In this document: positions 15,624-24,984 of the stretch, piece by piece
Layout of the letters: each line of letters opens with the position of its first letter
Position numbering within the stretch: position 1 is the first letter of the stretch
Source of the DNA: an uncultured Verrucomicrobiota bacterium
Lineage (GTDB): Bacteria > Verrucomicrobiota > Verrucomicrobiia > Methylacidiphilales > UBA1321
Length of the DNA: 38,387 bases
Assembly: GCA_903863295.1 (NCBI GenBank)
Contig: CAIPBM010000084.1
Location: 1 to 38,387 of the forward strand
Reading direction: 5' to 3'
Notes under the pieces: model-generated
What the model saw: the letters and a program-made list of their open reading frames with translations, nothing else
Told to the model about the DNA's origin: nothing
Databases searched by the model: none
Position numbers and translations under genes: made by a program

Positions 15624-18600
15624 GGACACGACGCCACCACCCGACTTCCATGTTGGAGCGTCTCTATGGCAAAGCGAGATGCCAGCGGAGCTCGGCCCTG
15701 ATCATTGTTCTCGGCTGCCTCGTCCTGATATCGATCCTCATCGTCGGCTTCTTCGCCAGCGTTGCGACTGAGCGGCAATCGGCCCAGTTCTACGCCAATT
15801 CCTCTTCCGTTAAACTCCTGTCGGATTCCACGGTCAGCATTGTTACCGGCATGATCAAGGATGCCACCAAGGGCACGGACAGCAGCGGCAACGTCATCGC
15901 CTGGGCGTCCCAGCCCGGCATGATCCGCAATTACAATACCCAGCAGTCTGCCGCGACCGCCTATTACAAACTCTATTCGTGGAATGACATGGTCACGAAT
16001 GCCTTCACGCCCGGCTCTGCCAGCGAAACCCCTCCTGCGACCTGGACCAACAGCCCCGCCGTTTATACCGACCTGAACGATCCCGTCTCCGGCGTCTATC
16101 CGATTGTCGATCCGGCCGCGCAAACCGTGCTGAAGGTGGCCGGATTCAGTATCTCAGGTGCACCTGTTTCTTCTCACAATACAGCACCCATGCCTGTCAA
16201 GTGGCTCTACGTTCTTCAATCCGGACAGGTCATAGCTCCGGATGCGTCCAGTTCAGGAAACAAGGCCACTTTCCTCAATGCTACTGTCCAACCCAGCCAA
16301 AACAATCAGGTCGTCGGACGCATCGCTTTCTGGACCGATGACGATACGTGCAAGGTGAACATCAACACGGCCGCCGGAGATGTGTGGGTAAATCCCAGCA
16401 GCCCTCCCGGCAATCCGGGTTCCTTCTGGGATACACCTCGCACCTATACGGCGTTTGATTATACCAACCTTGCGCTCTATCAGCCCGCCAACGGCGAGTA
16501 TCAGCGCTACCCGGGTCATCCGGCCACGACCTATCTCAGTGCCGTATTCCCAAATCTAACCAGCGCTCAGATTTACTCGCTAGCCCCAAGGGTAACATTG
16601 GGAGGATCGCTCAGTGGCACCACATACGCGACCAATTCTTTAGTCGCCACGGATGACAATGACCGTCTCTATTCATCAGTCGATGAGCTTTTATTTAATA
16701 CCAACCTGGCCACAACTCGAGGAGTCAACTCACCCCTGACCAAGACAAACCTGGAACAGGCCAGGTTCTTTCTTACCGCCGCCAGTCGAGCTCCGGAAGT
16801 CAATCTGTATAACCAGCCACGCGTGGTGATTTGGCCGATAAGCTCGACGAACGATGCGGCTCATCGCACCGCCTATGACAATCTGATTGCCTATTGCGGC
16901 ACCTTGTCAGCGACGAACAATACCTCCGGCACTTTTAGTACCAATAACGCGTATTACTTCCAACGCAGCAATGCCTATTCACAAACGGCCGATTTACCGA
17001 CGGCAGCCTCCGCGACGGGCCTGGGGAGAAACCGGGCATTGATTACTTATCTCCGCAATCTCACCGGGCAACCGATCCCCGGTTTTAGTCAGTCTGGAGA
17101 AACATTCCTCTCTAAATATCCTCAGGATCGTGATCAAATTCTCACGGAAATTTTTGACTACATCCGCACGGAAAACACCCAGGACCCGGGAGTGACAAGT
17201 CCCTTCACCCCAGCCAGCTATGCAGCGGGGGAGGGCCAGGTTGTACCAATCACCGATACAGGTTCAGATGGAACAACTCCGTTGCGCGGATTCGGCCACA
17301 TGCCCATTATTGCTGAAGCAACTCTTCTTTTTGCGGGCATTGGTGAGACTGATGCCAGCGGAGCTAATTCCAATTACTTTGTATTTCCAGCAGGCGCACC
17401 TGCGCCAGCAAAAGGCATGACCCGGGTTCAGGCCGCGCTGCTCTTTCGCTTTTACGACGTAGCTCAAGGTTATGCCCTCACGATCCCTAATTTCAGAGTA
17501 TCCGTCACAGGATTGAACAGTATGAGCTGGAGCAGCGGAACCAACTCTGGCGTGGTGGGTTTCCCTAATTCCTCCTTTGTCAAAGTTGCTACTCCTACAG
17601 CGATCTCCTGGCCTACGGGCGATTCAGGGATTAGTCAATTATTCGGCACGGGCGGTAGTACAGGCTTTTTAACCGCAGCTTCAGGTTTTGTGGGACAACA
17701 AACGCTGGATTGCCCTACCGGTGGAACCTTCGCCATTACGGATACGAAATTCAATGTCTATATCCAGGATTACTCGTCTGGCACAACTAACTATCAATCC
17801 TATTCCATGGAATTTCCTGCAGGTGCGGCCTTCCCAGTCCCTCAGGTCGCACCTTTTGTGGCCGATACGTCGACAAATAATGTCTTTGCCGATTTCCGCA
17901 ATCTCACCGCCAATCCCAGTTCCTATATTGTTGGTAACACGACCAACAGCGTTAATCCTCGGTTTGCCTATTCCTCAAGTGGTCTTTTACAAAACTATAT
18001 CTGCGGCAAGGATGTCGTCCGTAGTATCGTGTTGACCACGGATCCCCGCATGGTCGCAGCTACCACGACTGTTCCATCGGCGTGGTTTAATAAAATTCAA
18101 AATTACGACAATAGCTCGGTCATGCAGGCCCACGCTATCGTACCTCCCATCAATAACGGACATCGTCCTTATGTTGGTGCCGTCTGGGGAAAACTCGTGC
18201 CCAATATATGTTATGATGCATCAACCAATTACACCGTTCCGTACAATCCGGTAGGAGTCGCAAACGATTTTGTCTATTCCCCCTCAACCTACACACCCGG
18301 TGTACAGCCCCAGGTCGCATCTGCCAATCCTAGCGGAGGTCCCATGTCTGGAAACGTCCGGGGACTAGCTATCCACGATCCCACCGTCCTGACTTTATCA
18401 GGTGGCTACGCTACACCCGTTAACGGAATTTACGTGGCCGGGGCCAGCAGCGGCGTAATCGGTGACTGGGATAATGGCAATGGGCCAGAATTAGATGGTG
18501 GCTATATTAACAAAGTCGATGAAGGATCCATCCCTTACAGCACCCAGATCCCCTATTTTGGTGCCGGATATGCGACGAACGCCACCGGAACCAAAGCCGC

Positions 18601-19495
18601 AAATGGCACGACCACGATTCTGACTGGAGCAAGTTTCTCACCTAACCGTCAGGTTCCTTCGGCAGGTATGTTCGGTTCACTTTCCACGGGAGTTAAATCC
18701 AATAGGCCGTGGCAGACTTTGCTTTTCCGTCCTGACCCCGATGGAAATAAAACGCATATTGGAGCACAAACTCCGCAGGATCATTTACTGCTGGACCTAT
18801 TCAATATGCCTATTGTTGAGCCCTACGCGATCAGCGATCCCTTTTCCACGGCGGGCAAGGTCAACATGAACTATCAAATTGTTCCCTTTACCTACATCAA
18901 TAGAAGCACAGCGCTTCAGGCGGTCATGCGGTCTGAACAAATCCTTGCCATTCCCGCCACGGAGGGGGCCTCCTACAAGAGTAATACCAGTCATAATTAT
19001 AGAAATTATCTCGATATTCCCCAAACGTTGACTGGCTTCAATAACCGCTTTGCCAACGGAGATATTTTCCGCAGTGCGAGTGAAATTTGCAACATCTGGC
19101 TAGTTCCCTATGGCCAAACCTATGCCAACATGCAGAGCTTTTGGACGAGTACAACCGCTACGGGAGGAATCCTCACCGGTGATAACTCACGAGAACGCCC
19201 CTACACCAATCTCTATCCCCGCCTCACCACCAAGTCGAATACCTACACCGTGCATATGCGCGTCCAGACGTTGAAGCAGGTCAAGGCCGCCGATCCCACC
19301 TACGCGACCTGGGTTGAAGGCACGGACGCGATCACGGGAGAATATCGCGGCTCAACCACCCTGGAGCGATATCTCGATACCAGCGACACGCGGATCCCCG
19401 ATTATGCCACGACAACCCAGCCTCTGGCTGCGGGTCAGGCCATTGATAACTTTTACAAATTCCGCGTGGTCGAGACGAAGCAGTTCACGCCCTGA
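15608..19495 (+). CDS. Verru_Chthon cassette protein A (giant GspK/PilX-like protein)
   Basis: At 1295 aa this is the largest protein of the cassette. After a basic N-terminus of about 28 residues comes a single membrane helix, SSALIIVLGCLVLISILIVG. It lacks the Glu5 of other pilins, as GspK and PilX do, and the residue before the presumed cut is Ser rather than Gly. Around residue 240 the stretch FWTDDDTCKVNINTA resembles the GspK motif in which an Asp-rich segment precedes an N-x-N. The remaining about 1000 residues are Asn/Thr/Ser/Gly/Tyr-rich, suggesting an extracellular beta structure. The middle of the gene looks less GC-rich than its ends, by eye. Six nucleotides separate it from gene D. 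Confidence 0.88.
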   Translation: MEHAVRTRRHHPTSMLERLYGKARCQRSSALIIVLGCLVLISILIVGFFASVATERQSAQFYANSSSVKLLSDSTVSIVTGMIKDATKGTDSSGNVIAWASQPGMIRNYNTQQSAATAYYKLYSWNDMVTNAFTPGSASETPPATWTNSPAVYTDLNDPVSGVYPIVDPAAQTVLKVAGFSISGAPVSSHNTAPMPVKWLYVLQSGQVIAPDASSSGNKATFLNATVQPSQNNQVVGRIAFWTDDDTCKVNINTAAGDVWVNPSSPPGNPGSFWDTPRTYTAFDYTNLALYQPANGEYQRYPGHPATTYLSAVFPNLTSAQIYSLAPRVTLGGSLSGTTYATNSLVATDDNDRLYSSVDELLFNTNLATTRGVNSPLTKTNLEQARFFLTAASRAPEVNLYNQPRVVIWPISSTNDAAHRTAYDNLIAYCGTLSATNNTSGTFSTNNAYYFQRSNAYSQTADLPTAASATGLGRNRALITYLRNLTGQPIPGFSQSGETFLSKYPQDRDQILTEIFDYIRTENTQDPGVTSPFTPASYAAGEGQVVPITDTGSDGTTPLRGFGHMPIIAEATLLFAGIGETDASGANSNYFVFPAGAPAPAKGMTRVQAALLFRFYDVAQGYALTIPNFRVSVTGLNSMSWSSGTNSGVVGFPNSSFVKVATPTAISWPTGDSGISQLFGTGGSTGFLTAASGFVGQQTLDCPTGGTFAITDTKFNVYIQDYSSGTTNYQSYSMEFPAGAAFPVPQVAPFVADTSTNNVFADFRNLTANPSSYIVGNTTNSVNPRFAYSSSGLLQNYICGKDVVRSIVLTTDPRMVAATTTVPSAWFNKIQNYDNSSVMQAHAIVPPINNGHRPYVGAVWGKLVPNICYDASTNYTVPYNPVGVANDFVYSPSTYTPGVQPQVASANPSGGPMSGNVRGLAIHDPTVLTLSGGYATPVNGIYVAGASSGVIGDWDNGNGPELDGGYINKVDEGSIPYSTQIPYFGAGYATNATGTKAANGTTTILTGASFSPNRQVPSAGMFGSLSTGVKSNRPWQTLLFRPDPDGNKTHIGAQTPQDHLLLDLFNMPIVEPYAISDPFSTAGKVNMNYQIVPFTYINRSTALQAVMRSEQILAIPATEGASYKSNTSHNYRNYLDIPQTLTGFNNRFANGDIFRSASEICNIWLVPYGQTYANMQSFWTSTTATGGILTGDNSRERPYTNLYPRLTTKSNTYTVHMRVQTLKQVKAADPTYATWVEGTDAITGEYRGSTTLERYLDTSDTRIPDYATTTQPLAAGQAIDNFYKFRVVETKQFTP

Positions 19496-19501
19496 GGAGC
19501 T

Positions 19502-20158
19502 ATGCCTAAAGCACGCCGAATGTCCCAAGGTTTTACGCTGGTCGAGCTCCTTGTCGTCCTGGGGATCATCGCGATCCTGACCGCGCTGACTATTCCCTCG
19601 ATCATCGGCATCGTCCGCAGTTCCAGCCTGACGACCGGGAGCAATGCCCTCACCAACCAGCTCACGTTCGCCCGCCAGTATGCCATGGCCAAGAATTGCC
19701 AGGTGGAGTTTCGACTTTATCAACTTCCAGATCCAACGACTCCTTCCAGCACGACACCCGCTGTTTTTCGCGCCTTTCAAAGTCTGGCCGTCCCAACGGA
19801 TGGCTCTGCGGATACGGCCATCACCAAGGTTACTTTCCTTCCCGTGCAGATCTACATGGTGAATAATATTACGGTCTCATCCCTTCTCCAGGCACCGGCT
19901 TCGCAAAGCTCACCAACTTATGTGGCCGGTGCCACCGCGGCCGTGCCTCTTGGGACCTATGCGCCGAGTTCCTATAATTACTACGCCTTTCATTTCAAGC
20001 CGGATGGCAGTACCGACCTGAATCCCTCGGGAAACACCTGGTTCGTCAGTCTCGCCAATCAGCACGACACGCTTCAAGCCGCAACCGGGGTTCCCACCAA
20101 TTTCGTCACGATCCAGGTCAATGCGCTCACGGGGCGAGTCCAGTCGTTCCGGCCCTAA
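19502..20158 (+). CDS. Verru_Chthon cassette protein D (prepilin-like, GspH-type)
   Basis: The 218-aa protein has the prepilin signal MSQG then FTLVELLVVLGIIAILTAL with Glu5. A segment rich in small residues follows (NALTNQLTFARQYAMAKNCQVEFRL), much like the GspH pattern of a conserved helix followed by strand residues. This matches Verru_Chthon cassette protein D. A GAGGAG Shine-Dalgarno just before ATG 19502 lies at the end of gene A. It is the last gene of the cassette, with no obvious terminator downstream. Confidence 0.87.
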   Translation: MPKARRMSQGFTLVELLVVLGIIAILTALTIPSIIGIVRSSSLTTGSNALTNQLTFARQYAMAKNCQVEFRLYQLPDPTTPSSTTPAVFRAFQSLAVPTDGSADTAITKVTFLPVQIYMVNNITVSSLLQAPASQSSPTYVAGATAAVPLGTYAPSSYNYYAFHFKPDGSTDLNPSGNTWFVSLANQHDTLQAATGVPTNFVTIQVNALTGRVQSFRP

Positions 20159-20417
20159 ATATCATGGTAAATGTAGTTGCGGGTGATTTGCTCCCGACTT
20201 TATGGCCGTGAATGACCAGACCTAGACCACCGGATCCCGTAACCGCTTCGTCTATCCCGAGAGAAAAGGTCAAATGCCATGTTCCATGGCTGAGAGCAGA
20301 TAGATTTCTTAAAGAGTAAACCGCGACAAATCCCCTGAAATCGAGGGAGCTTTAGCTCCTGCAAGCGGCGACATCCGGTCAATCGTTGTCACGGTCAATG
20401 GCTGCCTAGAATGGCAA
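20159..20417. other. Intergenic gap between the cassette and rpsU
   Basis: About 260 bp between the convergent cassette and rpsU hold no gene, repeat or RNA that I can recognise. A terminator for the cassette was not found. Confidence 0.4.
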
Positions 20418-20452
20418 AGAAAAATCCGGTTTGGACTTACATCCAAACCGGA
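20418..20452 (-). terminator. Intrinsic terminator of rpsU
   Basis: A perfect 11-bp stem (20425-20435 with 20442-20452, loop CTTACA on the plus strand) is followed on the minus strand by TTTTTCTTT. It lies 29 nt after the rpsU stop codon and is the clearest rho-independent terminator in the window. Confidence 0.85.
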
Positions 20453-20480
20453 CTTCAAACTTTGGTCCAGACAGGCAAAA

Positions 20481-20669
20481 TTAGAGAGAAAAACTTCCCC
20501 AGTAATTCAGCTTCGGTTCCTTCGCCTTGCGGCGGCGCTTTTCACTAGGCTTCTCGTAATTGCGACGCGTGCGTGCTTCCCGCAACGTGCCTTCACGATC
20601 CAGTTTTTTCTTGAGACGTCGTAACGCCTTGTCAACGGACTCACCTTTTTTTAGTCGTACTTCACTCAA
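20481..20669 (-). CDS. rpsU: 30S ribosomal protein S21
   Basis: The 62-aa basic protein has the S21 pattern: [20 protein letters not shown], a REGTL turn, then the Arg/Lys-rich helix [17 protein letters not shown]21 binds the small ribosomal subunit near the platform and aids translation initiation. The start codon is TTG at 20669, with a strong GAGGTGA Shine-Dalgarno (20676-20682) at good spacing. It is transcribed alone from its own promoter and ends at a clear terminator, so it is not in the rpsU-dnaG-rpoD arrangement known from enterobacteria. Confidence 0.96.
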   Translation of the reverse strand: MSEVRLKKGESVDKALRRLKKKLDREGTLREARTRRNYEKPSEKRRRKAKEPKLNYWGSFSL

Positions 20670-20728
20670 CGTAATTCACCTCGATCCCATTTAAATTTAG
20701 TCCGCGAGACGATGCTCTGCGGACATGT

Positions 20729-20756
20729 ATTGTAATGGTCGTGGCCCTCATGTCAA
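20729..20756 (-). promoter_or_regulatory. Sigma70-type promoter of rpsU
   Basis: On the minus strand there is -35 TTGACA (20751-20756, perfect consensus), a 16-nt spacer and -10 TACAAT (20729-20734, five of six). It lies about 60 nt before the rpsU start, leaving a short leader. There is no competing promoter-like pair in the gap. Confidence 0.7.
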
Positions 20757-20767
20757 AGAAATGAGTT

Positions 20768-20790
20768 AAGATATTGAATATCAATATCTT
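20768..20790. other. AT-rich perfect hairpin between the prolyl oligopeptidase gene and rpsU
   Basis: The arms AAGATATTGA (20768-20777) and TCAATATCTT (20781-20790) are exact reverse complements around ATA. It lies 17 nt after the peptidase stop and just upstream of the rpsU -35. It may help end peptidase transcription, although there is no T-run, or it may be a regulator site for rpsU. Confidence 0.5.
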
Positions 20791-20807
20791 GCAAATCATG
20801 TCGCGGT

Positions 20808-23102
20808 CTATTTGGGAGCTTGTGCGCCCAATTCCTGGATCAAAAAGCCCCAAACGTCGGTCTCATAGGCGACCCTTTTTTTGACCTGATCCGCACCGCC
20901 GTGACCACTTTGCGTCTCCACACGAACCAAAATCGGATTCGGACTTCCCGTCGCCGCCTGTAACTCCGCGGCCATCTTCCGCGCATGCATCGGATCGACA
21001 CGATCATCGTTCGTTGCGGTACAAAAGAGAACCGAAGGATAGACCGTACCGGTCTTCACATGATGATAAGGCGAGTAGGCATAGAGCGCCTTGAACTGCG
21101 CCCGGTCATCCGGCGAACCATATTCCGGAACCCAGGTTTTTCCGCTGGCAAATTGCGCGAAGCGAACCATGTCGAGCAGCGGCACCTCGCAGACAATCGC
21201 GCGGAAGAGATCAGGACGCTGCGTCAGCATCGCTCCCGCAAGGAGTCCGCCATTGGAGCCCCCACGAAAGGCCAGTCGCTGAGGCGAGGTGTACCCGCTC
21301 TTCACCAGATATTCCGCCGCCGCAATGCAGTCATCAAAGACATTCTGCTTCTTCAAAAGCATCCCCTCCTGGTGCCACTTTTCGCCGAACTCTCCCCCGC
21401 CACGAAGATTAACCAGCGCAAAGCCTCCACCTGCTTCCAGCCAGGGATAAATGCCCGCCGAGAAGACCGGCGTCTCGCTCACCGCAAAGCCGCCGTAGCC
21501 ATAGAGGAGAAAGGGGGTCCGGCCATCAAGCACGATGTCCTTGCGATGGACGATGAACATCGGGATGGAGGTGCCATCCTTCGATGGGAAGAATTTCTGC
21601 TCCACGACGTAGGGCGATGAATCGACCGGAACTTCAACCTTGGCCCATGATCGCTGCGCGGGATCGGTCACACTAGTCTTAAAAATCTCCAAGGGGTGGG
21701 TAAAATTGACGAAGCCGTAGTAAAGCTCATCGTGATCCGGCTCGCCTGAGACTTGCACCACGCTTCCCAACTCCGGCAGGTCCAGTTTCCGGATCAGCTT
21801 GCCGTCCAGGTCGCGAATCTCCACCTGGCTTGTCACCTTTTCCAACTCATCCAACACCAAATGTCCACCGACCACCTGCACCCCCTGCAATACCGTGGTG
21901 GGCGATTCCGGGACAATCTCATGCCACTTCGACCGGCGCGGATTGGTCAGGTCAACCTTGAACAAACGGTAGCGCGAAGCATCCTCATTGGTCAGGATGT
22001 AGCCCTGCCCGTTCCAGTCCGCGATTGAGTAAAGGTAGGGCTTCCCCACGACCAGCGGCTTCCAGGTTCCGGCCAGTGTGGCGGTCGGTTGACCTTTCAA
22101 CGGCTGATAATAAAGATCATTCCTGGCCCAGTTGCCCTGATTGAAGAAAATCCATTTCCCATCGCGCGAGATCGTCGCGCCGATGAACTGGGTCGCATCG
22201 CCCGTTTTCGCACGAAGCACCGGATCGTTTTTCGGATCAGTCCCGAGCTTGTGATAGCGGATCACGGCAAGGCCCGGGCGCTCCTCAGGATGCGCCGGAT
22301 CGGCTGGAGGCAGGTAAGTGTAGACAAAGCCGGAGCCATCCGGCATCCAGGAAGGATCGGCATATTTGGCTCCATCGATCACCTCACCAGGCAAATCCTT
22401 TCCAGTCTCCACATCCTTCACGTAAAGCGTTGCTTCATCGGCGTGGTTCGGTTTCAGCGTGTAAGCCAATAACCGTCCATCCGGCGACGGCACCCACTCG
22501 CCCAGCGAGGCATTATTTGTCGCGATAAACGGATTCGGATCGACCAGCACTTCCTCCGGCGCCATCGGGTTAGTCGCTGAACGCGCATAGAGGATCGCCT
22601 TTTCATCGGTCGATTTCTTCTTCATGTAGAAAAAGCGGTCTCCTTTCCGATCCGGCGCAGAAATCGTGTCGATGTAGAAAAGATCGTGGTAACGGTTTTG
22701 CAGCGCCTCGCGACCGGGCAATGCATCAAGATAGCTTCGCGCCAACTTGTTCTGGTTCTCCAGCCAAGCCTGCACCTCGCGCGACTTGCCATCCTCCAGC
22801 CAGCGATAGGGATCGGCGACCTTGGTTCCGAAATAGGTATCAGATGCATCGACCGTCCGTGTGGCGGGATAAGTCAGGGGCAATTTCGGCATGGGTGGTT
22901 GGGGGGCAGGTTCGGGCATTTGTTTGGCCTCCCGTAGCAACTGCGCCGTCGCAGCCGGAGCATGCGGCTTGATCGTCACGGCAAAAATCAGGGCAGATGC
23001 AACCACAAAAGTCGCGCCATACAAAATAGCCCCGATGGGTAATGAGGAGGTCTCTTCCGGTTTCGGTTCCGTGGGACGAGGCGGCGGAGAGAGGGTACCC
23101 AT
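20808..23102 (-). CDS. Membrane-anchored prolyl oligopeptidase (S9A family)
   Basis: The 764-aa enzyme cleaves peptides after proline. The family-typical start TYPATRTVDASDTYFG and DPYRWLED (about residues 77-105) is preceded by an unusual 75-residue extension. That extension has one membrane segment (GAILYGATFVVASALIFAV, about 24-42) and a Pro/Ala-rich linker, so the enzyme is anchored with its catalytic part probably in the periplasm. A beta-propeller region follows, then the hydrolase domain with Ser616 (RGGSNGGLL), Asp699/700 (NDDRVDP) and His734 (SGHGGAD). It is upstream of rpsU on the same strand and diverges from the peroxiredoxin gene. Confidence 0.93.
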   Translation of the reverse strand: MGTLSPPPRPTEPKPEETSSLPIGAILYGATFVVASALIFAVTIKPHAPAATAQLLREAKQMPEPAPQPPMPKLPLTYPATRTVDASDTYFGTKVADPYRWLEDGKSREVQAWLENQNKLARSYLDALPGREALQNRYHDLFYIDTISAPDRKGDRFFYMKKKSTDEKAILYARSATNPMAPEEVLVDPNPFIATNNASLGEWVPSPDGRLLAYTLKPNHADEATLYVKDVETGKDLPGEVIDGAKYADPSWMPDGSGFVYTYLPPADPAHPEERPGLAVIRYHKLGTDPKNDPVLRAKTGDATQFIGATISRDGKWIFFNQGNWARNDLYYQPLKGQPTATLAGTWKPLVVGKPYLYSIADWNGQGYILTNEDASRYRLFKVDLTNPRRSKWHEIVPESPTTVLQGVQVVGGHLVLDELEKVTSQVEIRDLDGKLIRKLDLPELGSVVQVSGEPDHDELYYGFVNFTHPLEIFKTSVTDPAQRSWAKVEVPVDSSPYVVEQKFFPSKDGTSIPMFIVHRKDIVLDGRTPFLLYGYGGFAVSETPVFSAGIYPWLEAGGGFALVNLRGGGEFGEKWHQEGMLLKKQNVFDDCIAAAEYLVKSGYTSPQRLAFRGGSNGGLLAGAMLTQRPDLFRAIVCEVPLLDMVRFAQFASGKTWVPEYGSPDDRAQFKALYAYSPYHHVKTGTVYPSVLFCTATNDDRVDPMHARKMAAELQAATGSPNPILVRVETQSGHGGADQVKKRVAYETDVWGFLIQELGAQAPK

Positions 23103-23226
23103 AGCCCGAAATTAGATCGTCCCAATGAACCGACAAGCTCCGATTCTAAGACGGGAGGAACCTAAGCCTGCGGAGGCGATTCACCATCGCCCTTGATCGG
23201 GAGTTTCTCCCGCCTACATTGTGGGC

Positions 23227-23712
23227 ATGGGATTTCTCACTTGGCTCGGTCTCTCCGCAAACGGGAAGACGCTCGATGTCGGTGACGCCGTGCCCGATGT
23301 GGCCTCCCTTGATGAGCAGGGAAACCCCGTCCGCCTCGCCGATTTCGTCCGCGACGGCCTGACCCTCCTCTATTTCTATCCCAAGGCCGATACGCCCGGT
23401 TGCACCGCGCAAGCCTGCAGCCTCCGGGACGACTTTGCGGCCTTGCAGTCCCGCGGCGTGCGGGTCATCGGGGTCAGCTCGGATAGCGCCTCAGCCCAAC
23501 TTCGCTTCAAGGAAAAATACCATCTCCCCTTTACCCTCCTCGCGGATCAGGATCACGCCGTTGCGAATGCCTTTGGTGTCCCGTTCATCATCGGCCTCAC
23601 CCACCGCCAATCTTTTCTCATTCAAGAGGGCCGCATCCTCTGGCGTGACCTCCACGCCTCCACCCGCGAGCAGGCGCGGGATCTCTTGAAGGTTTTGGAA
23701 ACGCTTGGCTAA
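23227..23712 (+). CDS. bcp: Bcp/PrxQ-type peroxiredoxin
   Basis: The 161-aa thiol peroxidase reduces H2O2 and organic hydroperoxides with thioredoxin as reductant. The peroxidatic cysteine Cys59 lies in KADTPGCTAQAC and the resolving Cys64 is five residues later, the arrangement of PrxQ/Bcp enzymes. VIGVSSDSA and LPFTLLADQDHAVANAFGV are the other family blocks. ATG 23227 is preferred over the in-frame GTG at 23221. No good Shine-Dalgarno is seen for either. Its stop codon overlaps the end of the convergent transglutaminase-like gene by 4 nt, leaving no room for a terminator. Confidence 0.93.
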   Translation: MGFLTWLGLSANGKTLDVGDAVPDVASLDEQGNPVRLADFVRDGLTLLYFYPKADTPGCTAQACSLRDDFAALQSRGVRVIGVSSDSASAQLRFKEKYHLPFTLLADQDHAVANAFGVPFIIGLTHRQSFLIQEGRILWRDLHASTREQARDLLKVLETLG

Positions 23713-24770
23713 TTTACCGTCTCCACATCCCAATGATGCGAAACGGTATCGTTCGCTTCATCCGCATTCTCGCTGAACCAGGGCGCAGGATTCTGGATCC
23801 ATTGCAGGTGGACGTTGGGCTTGCGCGGCGTGTCGAAATGGAAATCGCTGTCGATATGCCAGGCAAAGAAATACCCGGGATCGCGTCCGAAGAAATTGAA
23901 ATCGCCATAGCCGGGAATCTTGAGGAATGTGGAGGAAATATCCTCAGGGATCCAGCCCACCTGCGGGTCGAAGAACTCCGCGATGACATGGGCCTGCCGC
24001 CCTCCGGTCAATTCCACCGAGCCGTCGCCACCCCGGACGGCCTTGAAACATTGTCCGGCCAAAACCCGAGCCGGGATATGATTGGCCCGGCACGCCGCGG
24101 TAAAGACGAGCGAAAATCCCCCACAATCCGTCCGCAGGTGATGGCAGGCTGCCGCCGCATTCCAGGCTGTCTCCGGTGGATAACTATACCGGCCATGGGC
24201 GCGAAAATAGGCATAAACCCGTGCACCAAAATCGACCGCCGTCTCACCAGAGCGGCGTCGCAGGCCAGAGGCGTCCAGCCACTCCTGAAAGGAATCGCTC
24301 TTCCAGTTGATCGACTCGGTCGAGGCCAGATACTCGCCTTCCGGCGGAGCCGTGATCACTGCCGCGGCGTCGGCAGGCCCGCTTGCCAACTGGCGCGTCT
24401 GAAAATGCCCGGTGATGACGATGCGCCAATGCACCCGTCGCTCATCGCCATCCCGGTGATGCAACGTCCCGGTCAGCAGTCGGTGGGGCGGATTCGCCTC
24501 GTCGGTGACCACCGTCCCCTTCAGCGTCGACGTGAACGAATCGATATGCTGCGCGCCGGTATCCTGCGGAATCGGCAGTCGAAACACCGCCGTGTACCCA
24601 CCGCCTTCCGGCCAGTCAAAGGAGCAGTCATAGGTGATCCGCAAGGTATGACTGCCCGTGATTTCCAGGTGTTGCCGGGTCGCGACCTCCTGCGCATGCG
24701 CTCCCCCTGCGATGACCAGCAGGGCCGACAATCCCACCATAAGCGAAAGTGAAGTGGGGCGACGTAGCAT
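23709..24770 (-). CDS. Secreted transglutaminase-like cysteine-protease-fold protein
   Basis: The 353-aa protein has a signal peptide (LMVGLSALLVIAGGAHA). An N-terminal beta domain spans about 30-150, and a transglutaminase-like core about 185-280. The core has Cys216 (LRTDCGGFSLVF), His261 (RQAHVIAEFF) and Asp277 (GWIPEDIS), the expected triad. Proteins of this type act as proteases or amidases on periplasmic proteins or as modifying enzymes. The substrate is not known. The last 75 residues are aromatic-rich (GYGDFNFFGRDPGYFFAWH). It diverges from the desaturase gene. Confidence 0.88.
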   Translation of the reverse strand: MLRRPTSLSLMVGLSALLVIAGGAHAQEVATRQHLEITGSHTLRITYDCSFDWPEGGGYTAVFRLPIPQDTGAQHIDSFTSTLKGTVVTDEANPPHRLLTGTLHHRDGDERRVHWRIVITGHFQTRQLASGPADAAAVITAPPEGEYLASTESINWKSDSFQEWLDASGLRRRSGETAVDFGARVYAYFRAHGRYSYPPETAWNAAAACHHLRTDCGGFSLVFTAACRANHIPARVLAGQCFKAVRGGDGSVELTGGRQAHVIAEFFDPQVGWIPEDISSTFLKIPGYGDFNFFGRDPGYFFAWHIDSDFHFDTPRKPNVHLQWIQNPAPWFSENADEANDTVSHHWDVETVN

Positions 24771-24984
24771 GTCTAGGAGAGAAGTTTAAGGTTGCCCCTC
24801 AACATAGGGCAAGGTTGCGCTTTTCAAGTTTTTGACGCTTCCAGAACGTAATTCGCCGGTGGGCTTCAGTTGACTTTCTTTGCACGAAAATTGGCCCTTC
24901 ACCTCTGGCGAAAATCTCGCCTGCCCCTACTTTCACGATTTTAAGTTGTGCCAGACAAGGAATGCTCCATACTTAGCTCTTCTT
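24771..24984. other. Divergent spacer between the transglutaminase-like and desaturase genes
   Basis: The 214-bp gap must carry promoters for both genes, but I could not pick out convincing ones. The desaturase frame is open back to 24880, but that part has no family similarity. Confidence 0.3.

Noticed and set aside
20662..20853. 63-codon frame between rpsU and the peptidase gene
   Set aside because: It overlaps the peptidase end, the hairpin and the rpsU promoter, and has no family.
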